Of a stretch of 44,510 nucleotides of DNA, positions 34,028-41,668 are shown piece by piece. A program made the translations under genes and the position numbers. Under the pieces are notes generated by a model that searched no databases, was not told the origin of the DNA, and saw only the letters and a program-made list of their open reading frames with translations. This DNA comes from an uncultured delta proteobacterium (GTDB lineage Bacteria > Myxococcota_A > Polyangia > Polyangiales > Polyangiaceae), in the NCBI GenBank assembly GCA_903892415.1, contig CAITIQ010000104.1, positions 1-44,510 on the forward strand. The letters run 5' to 3'. How positions within the stretch are numbered: position 1 is the first letter of the stretch; every line of letters begins with the position of its first letter.

Positions 34028-34855
34028 ATGCGGAGCCTTCTCGCTAGCCTATTTTTCGTTGCCGGCGGACTCGGCTGCTCCACGGCAACGCAGCGCGTGC
34101 CGGTTACGCCGGAGCCGATCAATCCCGGCGTCGACCTGCTTGAGATCGGCGGTCTCTACAACGTGACGTTGATCCGCGGGGAGCGGCCGATCCTCGTGGA
34201 TACGGGGCCCGAAGGCTCGTTCGACGATGTCGCCGCAGCGCTTCGAGCGGCTGGGATCGCCCCGAACGACCTCGCCATCGTCGTGCTAACCCACGCCCAC
34301 TCGGACCATGCGGGAAACGCGCTCGCGTTTCAGCAGCTCGGAGTGCCGGTGCTCGTGCACGAGCGCGATGCAGGCATGTTGCGCGGCGGTGACCACGGCG
34401 ATCTGTTCGCAACCAACCTCGAGGCGGTCCTCGTACAGCCGTTCATCCCGTCGACCTTTCCCGCGCTGGAGCCCGAGCTCGTGATGGCGGGGGAGGCGCC
34501 GTTCGACCTCCGAGCCTACGGCGTTCAGGGGCAGGTGGTGCACGCAGGCGGCCATACGCCGGGCTCTGTGATCGTCCACCTCGAGAACGGCGTCGTCGTG
34601 CTCGGAGACCTCGTGCGTAGTGGCTGGTTGGCGGGCCTTGTGGACGCCGGATCGCCCGCGACGCACCTTTTCCACCAGCACCCAGTCGACGAGGGCACAG
34701 CGGCTGCGGAGGGCTTCACGCGAGACATCGCCGCGTGCGCCGATATCCGCGTGGCCTACGTGGGTCACGGCCCACCCATCTCGGGAGACGCGCTGCGCGC
34801 TTGGGCGTCGGACGCGCCTGCCGGTCGCTGCCCTTGGGCCGTCCGCGACCTCTAG
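34028..34855 (+). CDS. MBL-fold metallo-hydrolase lipoprotein
   Basis: The 275-aa protein has a signal peptide with lipobox GLGC (Cys17) and a complete metallo-beta-lactamase-fold active site: THAHSDHAGN (His89, His91, Asp93, His94), GGHTPGS (His176), GDL (Asp194) and GHGPP (His247). The dinuclear zinc site should work, so hydrolysis of an ester, lactone or similar bond in the periplasm or at the outer membrane is likely; the substrate is unknown. It contrasts with the MBL-fold lipoprotein at 12053, which lost several ligands. It converges on the lipoprotein gene at 34892. Confidence 0.9.
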   Translation: MRSLLASLFFVAGGLGCSTATQRVPVTPEPINPGVDLLEIGGLYNVTLIRGERPILVDTGPEGSFDDVAAALRAAGIAPNDLAIVVLTHAHSDHAGNALAFQQLGVPVLVHERDAGMLRGGDHGDLFATNLEAVLVQPFIPSTFPALEPELVMAGEAPFDLRAYGVQGQVVHAGGHTPGSVIVHLENGVVVLGDLVRSGWLAGLVDAGSPATHLFHQHPVDEGTAAAEGFTRDIAACADIRVAYVGHGPPISGDALRAWASDAPAGRCPWAVRDL

Positions 34856-34891
34856 CGAGCACCAGCCACCCAGCTTCGGCCCTCGGCGCTG

Positions 34892-36151
34892 TTACGGCCC
34901 CCAGCCCAATCGCACCCAGTCGCCTAGTCGGCAGCCCATACGATGACAGCGCAGCTTCGGCTCTGGGGCGGGCTTTTGCGGCGGGCCCTCGACGGGGCGC
35001 CAGGTCTTCCAGCCGTCAACGGACTCCAGCACGCTGCCGGTCTCTGTGACTCGCAGGCCGAACGGGCTCTTGCCCTCGGCGAAGGGCGCAGGCTCCACGC
35101 GCACTGCCTTGTCCGCAAGATCGAGTTCGACAGCAGCGGCGGCACCTTGCCACCTGCATAGGTAGCGGAGCACGCCGCCCTGGAACGAGGATAGATCACA
35201 GGACCGATAGCGGTCGGACAGCTTGACGTGCAGCTTCGCGCTGAGCTCCTTGTCGATGCGCTGCGCGTCGTCCCGCGTGAAGACGACCGTTCGACGTTCG
35301 CGCGCGAGGACGATGGTGAAGGCCTTGTCGTCGCCCGGGATCCAAGCCACCAGCTCCATCTTCCCATTGGCGGTAAGCGGCGTATCGACCATGGCGTTGG
35401 AGGGGAGGGGACGCGGCACTTGCAGCTCTTCGTAGTCTCCTCCGCGATTGCGAACGCAAACTCGTGCGTCGCTGCGTTGCCCTGCGCAGCTGCCATGGAA
35501 CGCGAGAATGCCTGCTGGAAGGCTCGCGCGGTAAGGCCACGCGTCCTCGTTCGTCCACGAGAAAGCTCGCTCGGGGAGCGCCGAGCCGTCCTCGCCGAGG
35601 CGCTCGACGCGAAATCCGCTCGGTGGGCCGTTGCGCGAGTAGCTGTCGCATACGCGGAGGATGTCGGTCCCGCTCTCGGTGATGGTGCAGACCGTACGCG
35701 GCTGCCGTAGCAGGTCGTCCGTGGCGGCTTCGTCGAGGTAAGGGTCTTGCCTTACGAGCGCGGGCTGCGGCGATTGCGGCCCCTCGAGAGGCGCCCAGGT
35801 CACGAGTTGGCTCCCCTCGGGGCCCAGCGCCCAGCAAGCGTCGGTGCGGGTTGGGTGTGGCACGCAGATCCCCTCGACGACGTTGGTCGCGGGCCAGCGG
35901 CTGCCCAGCCCATCTCTCACGAATGGAGTCGCGGCGAACCAACGCGCTGCCGGGCCGAGCCGCAGCGTGACGAAGGCCGGCTCTTGAGGCGTCGCAGCGG
36001 GAGCTTGTGCTTGCGTGCTCGCGGCCTGCAGCGGCGTAGAAACGGCGGGCGGCTGCTCCGCTGCTTGGGGCGTCGCGCAGGCCGCCGCGACCAAGAGCGG
36101 CAGCAGAGTCGCTGCTCCAAATCTCAGCCTCGGGGCGCACGGGAGCGTCAT
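34892..36151 (-). CDS. Putative lipoprotein, unknown function
   Basis: I start at ATG 36151 (MTLPCAPRLRFG), giving a signal peptide with lipobox AAAC (Cys25); an upstream TTG at 36181 is possible. An Ala/Gln/Pro linker to about residue 60 is followed by a 350-residue domain with regular cysteine pairs (CVPHPTRTDACWALGPEG, CTITESGTDILRVCDS, CAGQRSDARVC, CDLSSFQGGVLRYLC, CHRMGCRLGDW). Repeated WxxxxG patterns hint at a propeller-like fold. No known family. Likely exported to the cell envelope. Confidence 0.75.
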   Translation of the reverse strand: MTLPCAPRLRFGAATLLPLLVAAACATPQAAEQPPAVSTPLQAASTQAQAPAATPQEPAFVTLRLGPAARWFAATPFVRDGLGSRWPATNVVEGICVPHPTRTDACWALGPEGSQLVTWAPLEGPQSPQPALVRQDPYLDEAATDDLLRQPRTVCTITESGTDILRVCDSYSRNGPPSGFRVERLGEDGSALPERAFSWTNEDAWPYRASLPAGILAFHGSCAGQRSDARVCVRNRGGDYEELQVPRPLPSNAMVDTPLTANGKMELVAWIPGDDKAFTIVLARERRTVVFTRDDAQRIDKELSAKLHVKLSDRYRSCDLSSFQGGVLRYLCRWQGAAAAVELDLADKAVRVEPAPFAEGKSPFGLRVTETGSVLESVDGWKTWRPVEGPPQKPAPEPKLRCHRMGCRLGDWVRLGWGP

Positions 36152-36269
36152 CGCCTCGACGCTAACACGTGGGCCGAGCAACGTAACGCAGGCGACCCAG
36201 CGTGCGATGGCTGATCCGACCTCGTCCGGCCGTCACGCCCGACAGTACATCCTGTAGCATCGACGAGTC

Positions 36270-36638
36270 ATGTCGCTCCTCGGTCAACTCGCCAAGCGGC
36301 TCCCGTTCGGCTCCGTCGCCGAGATCTCAGCAAAGGAGCTCGCCGCCGCGCTCGAACGTTTCCCTTCGCCGCAGCTCGTGGACGTGCGGACGCGGAGCGA
36401 GTGGGCGCTCAGCCGGATCGATGGCGCCAACCACACGCGGATGGGAGATCTCGAGCGAGACCCGCTAGCGTTGGGGCTCGAGCCGGGCCGTTTGGTCGTT
36501 TGCATCTGTCTGTCCGCGCATCGCAGCATCCCGGCCGTGCGCGCCCTCCGCGAGCGTGGCTTCGTCGATGCGCGCCAGCTCGCTGGAGGGATGCTTGCGT
36601 GGTGGGCCGCTGGCCTGCCGACCACTCGCGGGGATTAG
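36270..36638 (+). CDS. Rhodanese-like domain protein
   Basis: The 122-aa single-domain protein shows ISAKELAAALERFPSPQLVD, VDVRTRSEWALSRIDGANHT and the active-site loop CLSAHRS with Cys80, then GFVDARQLAGGMLAWWAAGL. Single-domain rhodaneses move sulfur between thiol carriers or act in thiol-based signalling. The active-site loop has six residues (CLSAHR), which suits a sulfurtransferase. The RidA-like gene follows after 70 bases on the same strand. Confidence 0.88.
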   Translation: MSLLGQLAKRLPFGSVAEISAKELAAALERFPSPQLVDVRTRSEWALSRIDGANHTRMGDLERDPLALGLEPGRLVVCICLSAHRSIPAVRALRERGFVDARQLAGGMLAWWAAGLPTTRGD

Positions 36639-36708
36639 CGCGCAATACGCGCCTCGAGATGGCGCGGTACAACTTTCGCTCAGCGCAGCGGCACACTATC
36701 AAGGACCG

Positions 36709-37095
36709 ATGAAACGCGTCCTCATCAGCTCGGGCTCAACCTTTGAAGAAGAGATCGGCTACAGCCGAGCCGTCGTTCAAGGCGACTGGGTATTCGTCTC
36801 CGGAACGACGGGGTTCGACTACACCACGATGACCATATCGGACAGTCTCGAGGCCCAGACTGAGCAGTGTCTGCGGAACATCGTCGCCGCGCTCGAGCAG
36901 GCTGGTTCAAGCCTCAACGACGTGGTCCGGGTCACCTACGTGCTGCCCAATGCCAGTGAGTTTCCCCAATGTTGGCCGGTGCTGAAGAAGTACTTCGGCA
37001 CGATCAGGCCCGCCGCGATGATGATCTCAGCAGGCCTCGCAGACCCTCGGATGAAGATCGAGATCGAGGTCACCGCGCTCAAGCAGCCGCAGTGA
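36709..37095 (+). CDS. RidA-like (YjgF/UK114 family) protein lacking the catalytic Arg
   Basis: ATG 36709 has AAGGA 3 bases upstream; the longer frame to 36556 runs into the rhodanese gene. The 128-aa product shows the family pattern: YSRAVVQGDWVFVSGTTGFD, QTEQCLRNIVAALEQAGSSL, VVRVTYVLPNASEFPQCWPV. RidA proper has an Arg in PARS near the end of the chain, needed to deaminate reactive enamines and imines. Here this part reads RPAAMMISAGLADPRMKIEI, so that Arg is absent, as in several Rid subfamilies without deaminase activity. Role therefore unclear. Confidence 0.85.
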   Translation: MKRVLISSGSTFEEEIGYSRAVVQGDWVFVSGTTGFDYTTMTISDSLEAQTEQCLRNIVAALEQAGSSLNDVVRVTYVLPNASEFPQCWPVLKKYFGTIRPAAMMISAGLADPRMKIEIEVTALKQPQ

Positions 37096-37115
37096 GCCTG
37101 AGCGAGCAGCCGCAC

Positions 37116-38027
37116 TCACGCCGCGCGTAGGTGTTTGGCGAGGAAGCCGCCGATGTCGGTCATGGCGCTGCGAGCGGCCTCGAGGGTGGCGATGCTCGAG
37201 GTGAAGACGTGGAGCATGCCTTCCCAGACATGGAGCTGCACGCTGCCGCCGGACCTTTCGATCTGCTCCGCGTACCTCACCGAATCATCAAGCAGCACCT
37301 CGTCATCGCCCACGTGGAGCAGTACGGGCGGCAGGCCTGTGAGGGAGCTGAAGAGGGGCGAGGCTTTCGGGTCCTTCGCATCGGTGCCGGCGAGGTAGAG
37401 CGACGCGGCGGCGAGCATCTTGTCGGTGGTAAGCATCGGGTCGCTCGCTGCACGCGTCGTCATCGACGCGCCGGACACCGAGAGGTCGGTCCAGGGCGAG
37501 ACGGCTACCGCGGCGACGGGGGCCACCGCCCGTTCGTTGACGATCGCAAGCAGCGCCAAGGTCAGACCGCCACCAGCGGAGTCCCCAGCGATGGCAATCT
37601 TGGTGAAGCCCAGCGCGACGAGGGCGTCGTAGGCGGCGACAGCGTCATCAACCGCCGCCGGGAACGGGTGCTCCGGAGCCAGCCGGTACTCGAGCGCAAA
37701 GGCGTTGACGCCCGCGCTCGCGGCGAACTGTCCCACCGTATGCCGATAGGCCGCGGCGCTGCCGAGAAGGTAGGCGCCCCCGTGCAGGTACAGGATCGCC
37801 GTGTGCTTTGGTGCGCCGTCGAGGGTGCACCACCATCCTGGAACGCCGCCAAGTTGCGAAGATTCGTAGCGCACGCCGTCGGGCGACGGCATCTGGCCGA
37901 TCATGGCATCGTAGAAAGGCCGAGCCTCCGGCGAGAGCGAGATCGGCGGCATGGAAGCCAGGAATTGTCGGGTGGCGAGCATCGCTGCTCGATCAGCGTC
38001 GGTGATCGGATGAGTCGTCGTCGGCAT
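37116..38027 (-). CDS. Alpha/beta hydrolase of the hormone-sensitive lipase family
   Basis: ATG 38027 (MPTTTHPITDAD) has GAGGAG 8 bases upstream; an open frame to 38078 lacks one. The 303-aa enzyme has the HSL oxyanion motif HGG (82-84), nucleophile Ser150 in GDSAGG, Asp241 or Asp242 in VGDDEVLLDD, and His273 in GMLHVF. Such enzymes hydrolyse short acyl esters. No signal peptide, so probably cytoplasmic. It is divergent from the LysR gene at 38109, its likely regulator. Confidence 0.92.
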   Translation of the reverse strand: MPTTTHPITDADRAAMLATRQFLASMPPISLSPEARPFYDAMIGQMPSPDGVRYESSQLGGVPGWWCTLDGAPKHTAILYLHGGAYLLGSAAAYRHTVGQFAASAGVNAFALEYRLAPEHPFPAAVDDAVAAYDALVALGFTKIAIAGDSAGGGLTLALLAIVNERAVAPVAAVAVSPWTDLSVSGASMTTRAASDPMLTTDKMLAAASLYLAGTDAKDPKASPLFSSLTGLPPVLLHVGDDEVLLDDSVRYAEQIERSGGSVQLHVWEGMLHVFTSSIATLEAARSAMTDIGGFLAKHLRAA

Positions 38028-38071
38028 GGTTGTAGCTCCTCGAGCAGCAGACGTATGACCTCGACCGTGAT

Positions 38072-38104
38072 GGGACAATCATCGATAACGGTGTACTCTG
38101 TCCC
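38072..38104. promoter_or_regulatory. Inverted repeat in hydrolase/LysR divergent region
   Basis: GGGACA and TGTCCC form a 6-bp inverted repeat with a 21-base spacer, in the 81-base region between the divergent hydrolase and LysR genes. It may be a binding site for the LysR protein or part of the overlapping promoters. Weak evidence: arms are short. Confidence 0.35.
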
Positions 38105-38108
38105 TCGT

Positions 38109-39032
38109 ATGGACCACGTCGACATGAACGCTGCTATCGCCTTCGTCCGCGTTGCTCAGGCAGGGAGCTTTCGCGGCGCGTCGAAGTCGCTCGGCATGCC
38201 GAAGACGAGCGTCAGCCGCAAAGTCGCAGAGCTCGAGGCGCGTCTAGGGGTCCAGCTGTTGCGGCGTACGACCCGCCAGGTCGCGCTCACCGATGCCGGC
38301 CTCGCCTTCGTCGACGCGGCCCAAAGCGCGATCGCGAGCCTCGAGGCCGCAGAAGAGGCTGTGTCGCGCCAGCAGCGCGAGCCCCACGGGCGGGTGCGTG
38401 TCACCGCTCCATCGCCGCTCGGTCATAGCGTGCTCGCGACCCACATCGCCGAGTTCCTCCGCCTGCACCCGAAGGTCGAAGTTCAGCTCCACCTCACCTA
38501 CCGCCCGGTGGACTTGCTCATGGAGCGCTTCGACATCGCGCTCCGCTACGGCGCGCTGCCCGACTCGTCGCTGGTCGCCGTGCAGCTGGGCACCGTCGAG
38601 CAACACATCGTCGCGAGCCCTGCCTACCTCCGCGCGAAGCGCGCGCCCAAGACACCGGCGGACCTCGCGGAGCACGAATGTCTGCTCTTTGGCCTCGACG
38701 GGCCGGCGCTGCGCGCCAAATGGACGCTCGTCAGCGGCAAGCGCAAGACGGAGGTGCCCATCCGTGGCCGCTTCGCTACCGACGATCTTCTCGCTCTGCA
38801 CGCGGCTGCGCTCACGGGGCTCGGGCTCGCGCGCCTGCCGATGCCGATGATAGCGGCCGACCTCGAAGCTGGCGCCCTCGTCTCGCTGCTCAACGGCTAC
38901 ACGTCGGTGCCCACTCCGCTCCACCTCGTGCACGCCGGCGGGCGGCTACTCCCCGCGCGAACACGAGCCCTGATCGACTTCTTGGTCGAGCGCATGACGG
39001 GCCCGAGGCGCGCCAGGCGAAGGCCGGCCTGA
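38109..39032 (+). CDS. LysR family transcriptional regulator
   Basis: ATG 38109 (MDHVDMNAAIAFVRVAQAGS) starts a 307-aa regulator of the CrgA-like LysR class. The helix-turn-helix is at about 6-65: SFRGASKSLGMPKTSVSRKV, ARLGVQLLRRTTRQVALTDA. The effector domain begins with GRVRVTAPSPLGHSVLATHI and includes RPVDLLMERFDIALRYGAL and HIVASPAYLRAKRAPKTPAD, typical of this group. The frame extends far upstream but that is antisense to the hydrolase. Probably controls the divergent hydrolase gene and itself. Confidence 0.92.
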   Translation: MDHVDMNAAIAFVRVAQAGSFRGASKSLGMPKTSVSRKVAELEARLGVQLLRRTTRQVALTDAGLAFVDAAQSAIASLEAAEEAVSRQQREPHGRVRVTAPSPLGHSVLATHIAEFLRLHPKVEVQLHLTYRPVDLLMERFDIALRYGALPDSSLVAVQLGTVEQHIVASPAYLRAKRAPKTPADLAEHECLLFGLDGPALRAKWTLVSGKRKTEVPIRGRFATDDLLALHAAALTGLGLARLPMPMIAADLEAGALVSLLNGYTSVPTPLHLVHAGGRLLPARTRALIDFLVERMTGPRRARRRPA

Positions 39033-39145
39033 CCGCAGACGACGCTCGTCTCGGAGTATCTGGCCGTAGAGAAGCACACCTCGAGCGTTCAGCTCCCCGA
39101 CGCTAGCTTTTGCATCCGCTAGCGCGCTCGTTTAAGGCTGAACCG

Positions 39146-39508
39146 GTGAAAATCATCGCCTTTCTCATCGTTGTTTTCGGCCTGGTGACGGCTGCGTACT
39201 CGACCGCTGTCGTGGTGCCGAAGTACTCGGAGGTAAACAGCGAATGGATGCGCAGCTCATCCGGGTCTGCCGCTTACAGCTTGGGTCCCAGCAGCTCCAA
39301 GGCGGCACTTGAGGAGAAGCGCAGCGAGCTGAGGTCCCGCTCGCAGAGCTACGCGCTCGCAGCTGCTGCGTGTGCGGTCGTCGGACTCGGCGTCGGTGTA
39401 GTCGGAAGGAAGAAGCCGGGAGGCATTCCGTTCGGCGTCAGCTTGGCGCTCGGGGTGATCACACTCGCGCTCGTAGGCGTGATGCAGGGCATGGGGAACA
39501 TCTTCTAG
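39146..39508 (+). CDS. Small membrane protein, unknown function
   Basis: GTG 39146 (gtgaaaatcatc) gives 120 aa; TTG 39110 is a longer alternative. Three hydrophobic stretches: about 3-25, 70-88 and 95-114, with a polar Ser-rich segment between the first two (KYSEVNSEWMRSSSGSAAYS). No known family. Confidence 0.6.
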   Translation: MKIIAFLIVVFGLVTAAYSTAVVVPKYSEVNSEWMRSSSGSAAYSLGPSSSKAALEEKRSELRSRSQSYALAAAACAVVGLGVGVVGRKKPGGIPFGVSLALGVITLALVGVMQGMGNIF

Positions 39509-39622
39509 GCATCGTTGGGACTGCGAGGACACGATGTCCCCCTTTAGACCGTGTCATCGAGGACACGGCCGCGCGCACGGGTAGGCGAAGACAGCCGTGG
39601 ATCCAGCGGCACGTCGCTTGCG

Positions 39623-40270
39623 ATGGGCCGCGCCATGCACACTACGAAGACGTTTCTCGCCGCCCTGGTCCTGCTCGGTTCGCTCACGCTTCTGCCGGGC
39701 TGCATGGGAGATCGCCAGCTCTTTCCCGAGACGAGCTTCAAGGCGCTCGACCGCGACCGCATCGAGCTCACGACAGCTGCCACGCCAATCCCGGGGCTAA
39801 CGCTGGCCGCCGGGTCGCAGGTGAAGTTCAAGAACGACCGCATCGCGTCGATCACGCTGTCGCAGGAGACCGTGCTCGAGGGCCTCACCTTCCCAGCCGC
39901 ATCGGAGCTCGTCTTCACGGCGTGGGGCGGGCACCTGGAGATGGAGCACGCCGTCCTCGGCGAAGACCACGAATACGACGGGCTGGCACTCCTTGCGGGG
40001 GACAAGGTCCGCTTTCGTGAGGGCAAGATCGTCTGGGCGAACGTCGCCAACGAGCACGACATCGGCGGCAAGACGTACCCAGCCGAGGCGAACCTCACGA
40101 TCAAGAATGGTCGCGTCGTCGGCTCGAGCACCGCCGAGGAGCGCGCCGCGAAGGCCGAGGCCGCCGCGCGCGAGCGCCAGAACCGCTATGACGCCTGCAC
40201 CATGCAGTGCGCGCCGCTAACGGGGATACCTCGCGCCAATTGCATCAACAATTGCCAGACCTATCGGTGA
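39623..40270 (+). CDS. Putative lipoprotein, unknown function
   Basis: The start at ATG 39623 (MGRAMHTTKTFLAAL; ATG 39635 also possible) gives a lipoprotein signal ending LLPGC (Cys27). The middle of the 215-aa protein is beta-rich with repeats of about 35 residues: ELTTAATPIPGLTLAAGSQV, LSQETVLEGLTFPAASELVF and HDIGGKTYPAEANLTIKNGR, which resembles phage-like or beta-helix motifs. It ends in a charged helix (EERAAKAEAAARERQNRYDA) and a Cys-rich tail CTMQCAPLTGIPRANCINNC. Function unknown. It converges on the gene at 40561 across the second palindromic element. Confidence 0.72.
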   Translation: MGRAMHTTKTFLAALVLLGSLTLLPGCMGDRQLFPETSFKALDRDRIELTTAATPIPGLTLAAGSQVKFKNDRIASITLSQETVLEGLTFPAASELVFTAWGGHLEMEHAVLGEDHEYDGLALLAGDKVRFREGKIVWANVANEHDIGGKTYPAEANLTIKNGRVVGSSTAEERAAKAEAAARERQNRYDACTMQCAPLTGIPRANCINNCQTYR

Positions 40271-40560
40271 CTCGCCCGAGTCACAGGTGAGGGCTGCGCA
40301 CGGCGCGGTTTCACACCACGCTGCATACGCTTGGCCAGGACCTTGGGATGGGACCTCGAATTGGACGTTTTGTTGAATTCGGGCGCCCATCCCTGGGCGA
40401 TCGGCACCCTTTCTCAACAAAACGTCCAGTTCGAGGGTCGATCCCCAATGCGATCGCCTTCGCGTTGACCGTCGCGCTGGTCCTGCCGATGTAATCGTCC
40501 CATATCGGGCGGTCGTCCCAGGCGAAGGTACGTTATGGAACGGCGCCAGGCGCAGCGCGA
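40271..40560. other. Intergenic region between convergent genes
   Basis: This 290-base stretch between convergent stop codons has no coding signal. It holds the second copy of the palindromic element (40346-40446), whose hairpin could double as a terminator for both genes. Confidence 0.6.
40346..40446 (+). repeat. 101-bp palindromic dispersed element, copy 2
   Basis: Arms at about 40346-40380 and 40412-40445 are an imperfect inverted repeat with the core CGTTTTGTTGA/TCAACAAAACG and a loop of about 30 bases. It is the same length as the copy at 33596-33696 and in opposite orientation. Both copies lie in intergenic DNA. No target-site duplication is clear in the flanks. Confidence 0.75.
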
Positions 40561-41034
40561 TCACTCCTTCGGAGGGTTCGCCACGCAGGCGTCGAGCTCG
40601 GGGGTCTTGGTCCAGCCGCAGGCGCCGCCGGCTTGCCGCTTGCACTCGGCCTTCTGGTAGCAGGCGTATTCGGGCTTCCACTCGCAGGTGCTCACCATGT
40701 CGTTGCCGGGCTCGCTGCAGAGCGTCCCGCTGCACCCGCCTCGCACGCACTCGCCGCCGGGAGCCGGTGCGCCGGCGCTCGGGCATTCGCGGATCTCCCA
40801 GCCGCAGCCGCCGCCTGCTTGCACGATGCAGCGCCCCGTGTTGCCGCCGGTCGAGCCGTCGGGGCAGGCCATGGCCGGCATGCCCGGCGCGGGCCCACAT
40901 GTCTCGCGCGCGCATTCGGTGCCCGGCGTCGCACTCGGGACCGCGGCAGGCGAGGGGGCGTTGCCACAAGCGATCGTTGCGACCGCGATGAACCATACCG
41001 ACCCGGCGAGGGCGCAGAGCTGGGAGCTGCGCAT
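40561..41034 (-). CDS. Eight-cysteine-cluster lipoprotein
   Basis: ATG 41034 (MRSSQLCALAGSVWF) starts a 157-aa lipoprotein with lipobox TIAC (Cys23). A Pro/Ala-rich linker and two cysteine-rich parts follow. The second is the eight-cysteine-cluster module: CVRGGCSGTLC, STCEWKPEYACYQKAECKRQ, GGACGWTKTPELDACV. This module is found in exported proteins of Myxococcota and its function is unknown. The first part (ECARETCG, GRCIVQAGGGCGWEIRECPS) looks like a partial copy. The open frame above 41034 to 41403 has no signal peptide and is not included. Confidence 0.88.
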   Translation of the reverse strand: MRSSQLCALAGSVWFIAVATIACGNAPSPAAVPSATPGTECARETCGPAPGMPAMACPDGSTGGNTGRCIVQAGGGCGWEIRECPSAGAPAPGGECVRGGCSGTLCSEPGNDMVSTCEWKPEYACYQKAECKRQAGGACGWTKTPELDACVANPPKE

Positions 41035-41668
41035 GCGGCGTGGATAGCACGTCCCGTTCGGGGCCGTGGATGGGCGCGCAGCGGCGCAAACAGAATGACT
41101 CGTGCCCTCTTCGGAAAGCGGCCGAAGGCCCCGTTGGACCTTTGACTTGGCACGAGTCATTCCAGCGGCTTCTCCACGCTGATTCCGGCGGACGAGGGAG
41201 GTACACCTAAAGCGCCTATCAGTCTCGACGGTTGGCGCGGCGGGTATCCGAGCCTCACTGTTTGCAGCGCTGAGTGATCTGAGCCGCTTGCCGTTGGTTA
41301 CTACGATTGCGCAGCGCGGTTCCGCTTCGGCATCGTCCACTACCAGGCACGTGTCGAGCGGCCACGTGAAGCGGCCGCGTCCCTGGAGGCGATTGCCTTG
41401 CACTGGGAGTCGCGCTTAAGCAGGCTCAAGGCGGTCGCTGAGATCCATCCACTCACGTTTCGGCTCTTGACTACCGCCCAAACCAACGCGCGCGCGCCCT
41501 CATCGTGGAGCAAACTGACGGTCTCGCCATCGCCGCTACAGCTTGAAATGCTGCAAAAGATGTGTCACGAGCCGACGCTTTGCCGTTGGCGACGGACCCA
41601 GGTTCTTCCCGGCAGATTGGCTGCCGCTCAGTACAGCGCTCAGCCGATTGACCGCTTGATAGCGCCCT
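41035..41668. other. Long intergenic region at the edge of the low-GC cassette
   Basis: No convincing gene is found. A 70-base inverted-repeat unit is at 41093-41162. From about 41400 the sequence becomes less G/C-rich, marking entry into the GNAT/deacetylase cassette. A plus-strand frame at 41398-41706 overlaps the GNAT start and lacks coding character. Confidence 0.55.
41093..41162. repeat. 70-bp unit with perfect 14-bp terminal inverted repeats
   Basis: GAATGACTCGTGCC (41093-41106) and GGCACGAGTCATTC (41149-41162) are perfect inverted repeats with 42 bases between. The unit starts 59 bases upstream of the eight-cysteine lipoprotein gene. It may be a small mobile element remnant or a strong hairpin/regulator site. 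Confidence 0.65.

Noticed and set aside
37131..38108. 326-codon N-terminal extension of the LysR frame
   Set aside because: It is wholly antisense to the hydrolase with a clear ribosome site; the LysR domain begins at ATG 38109.
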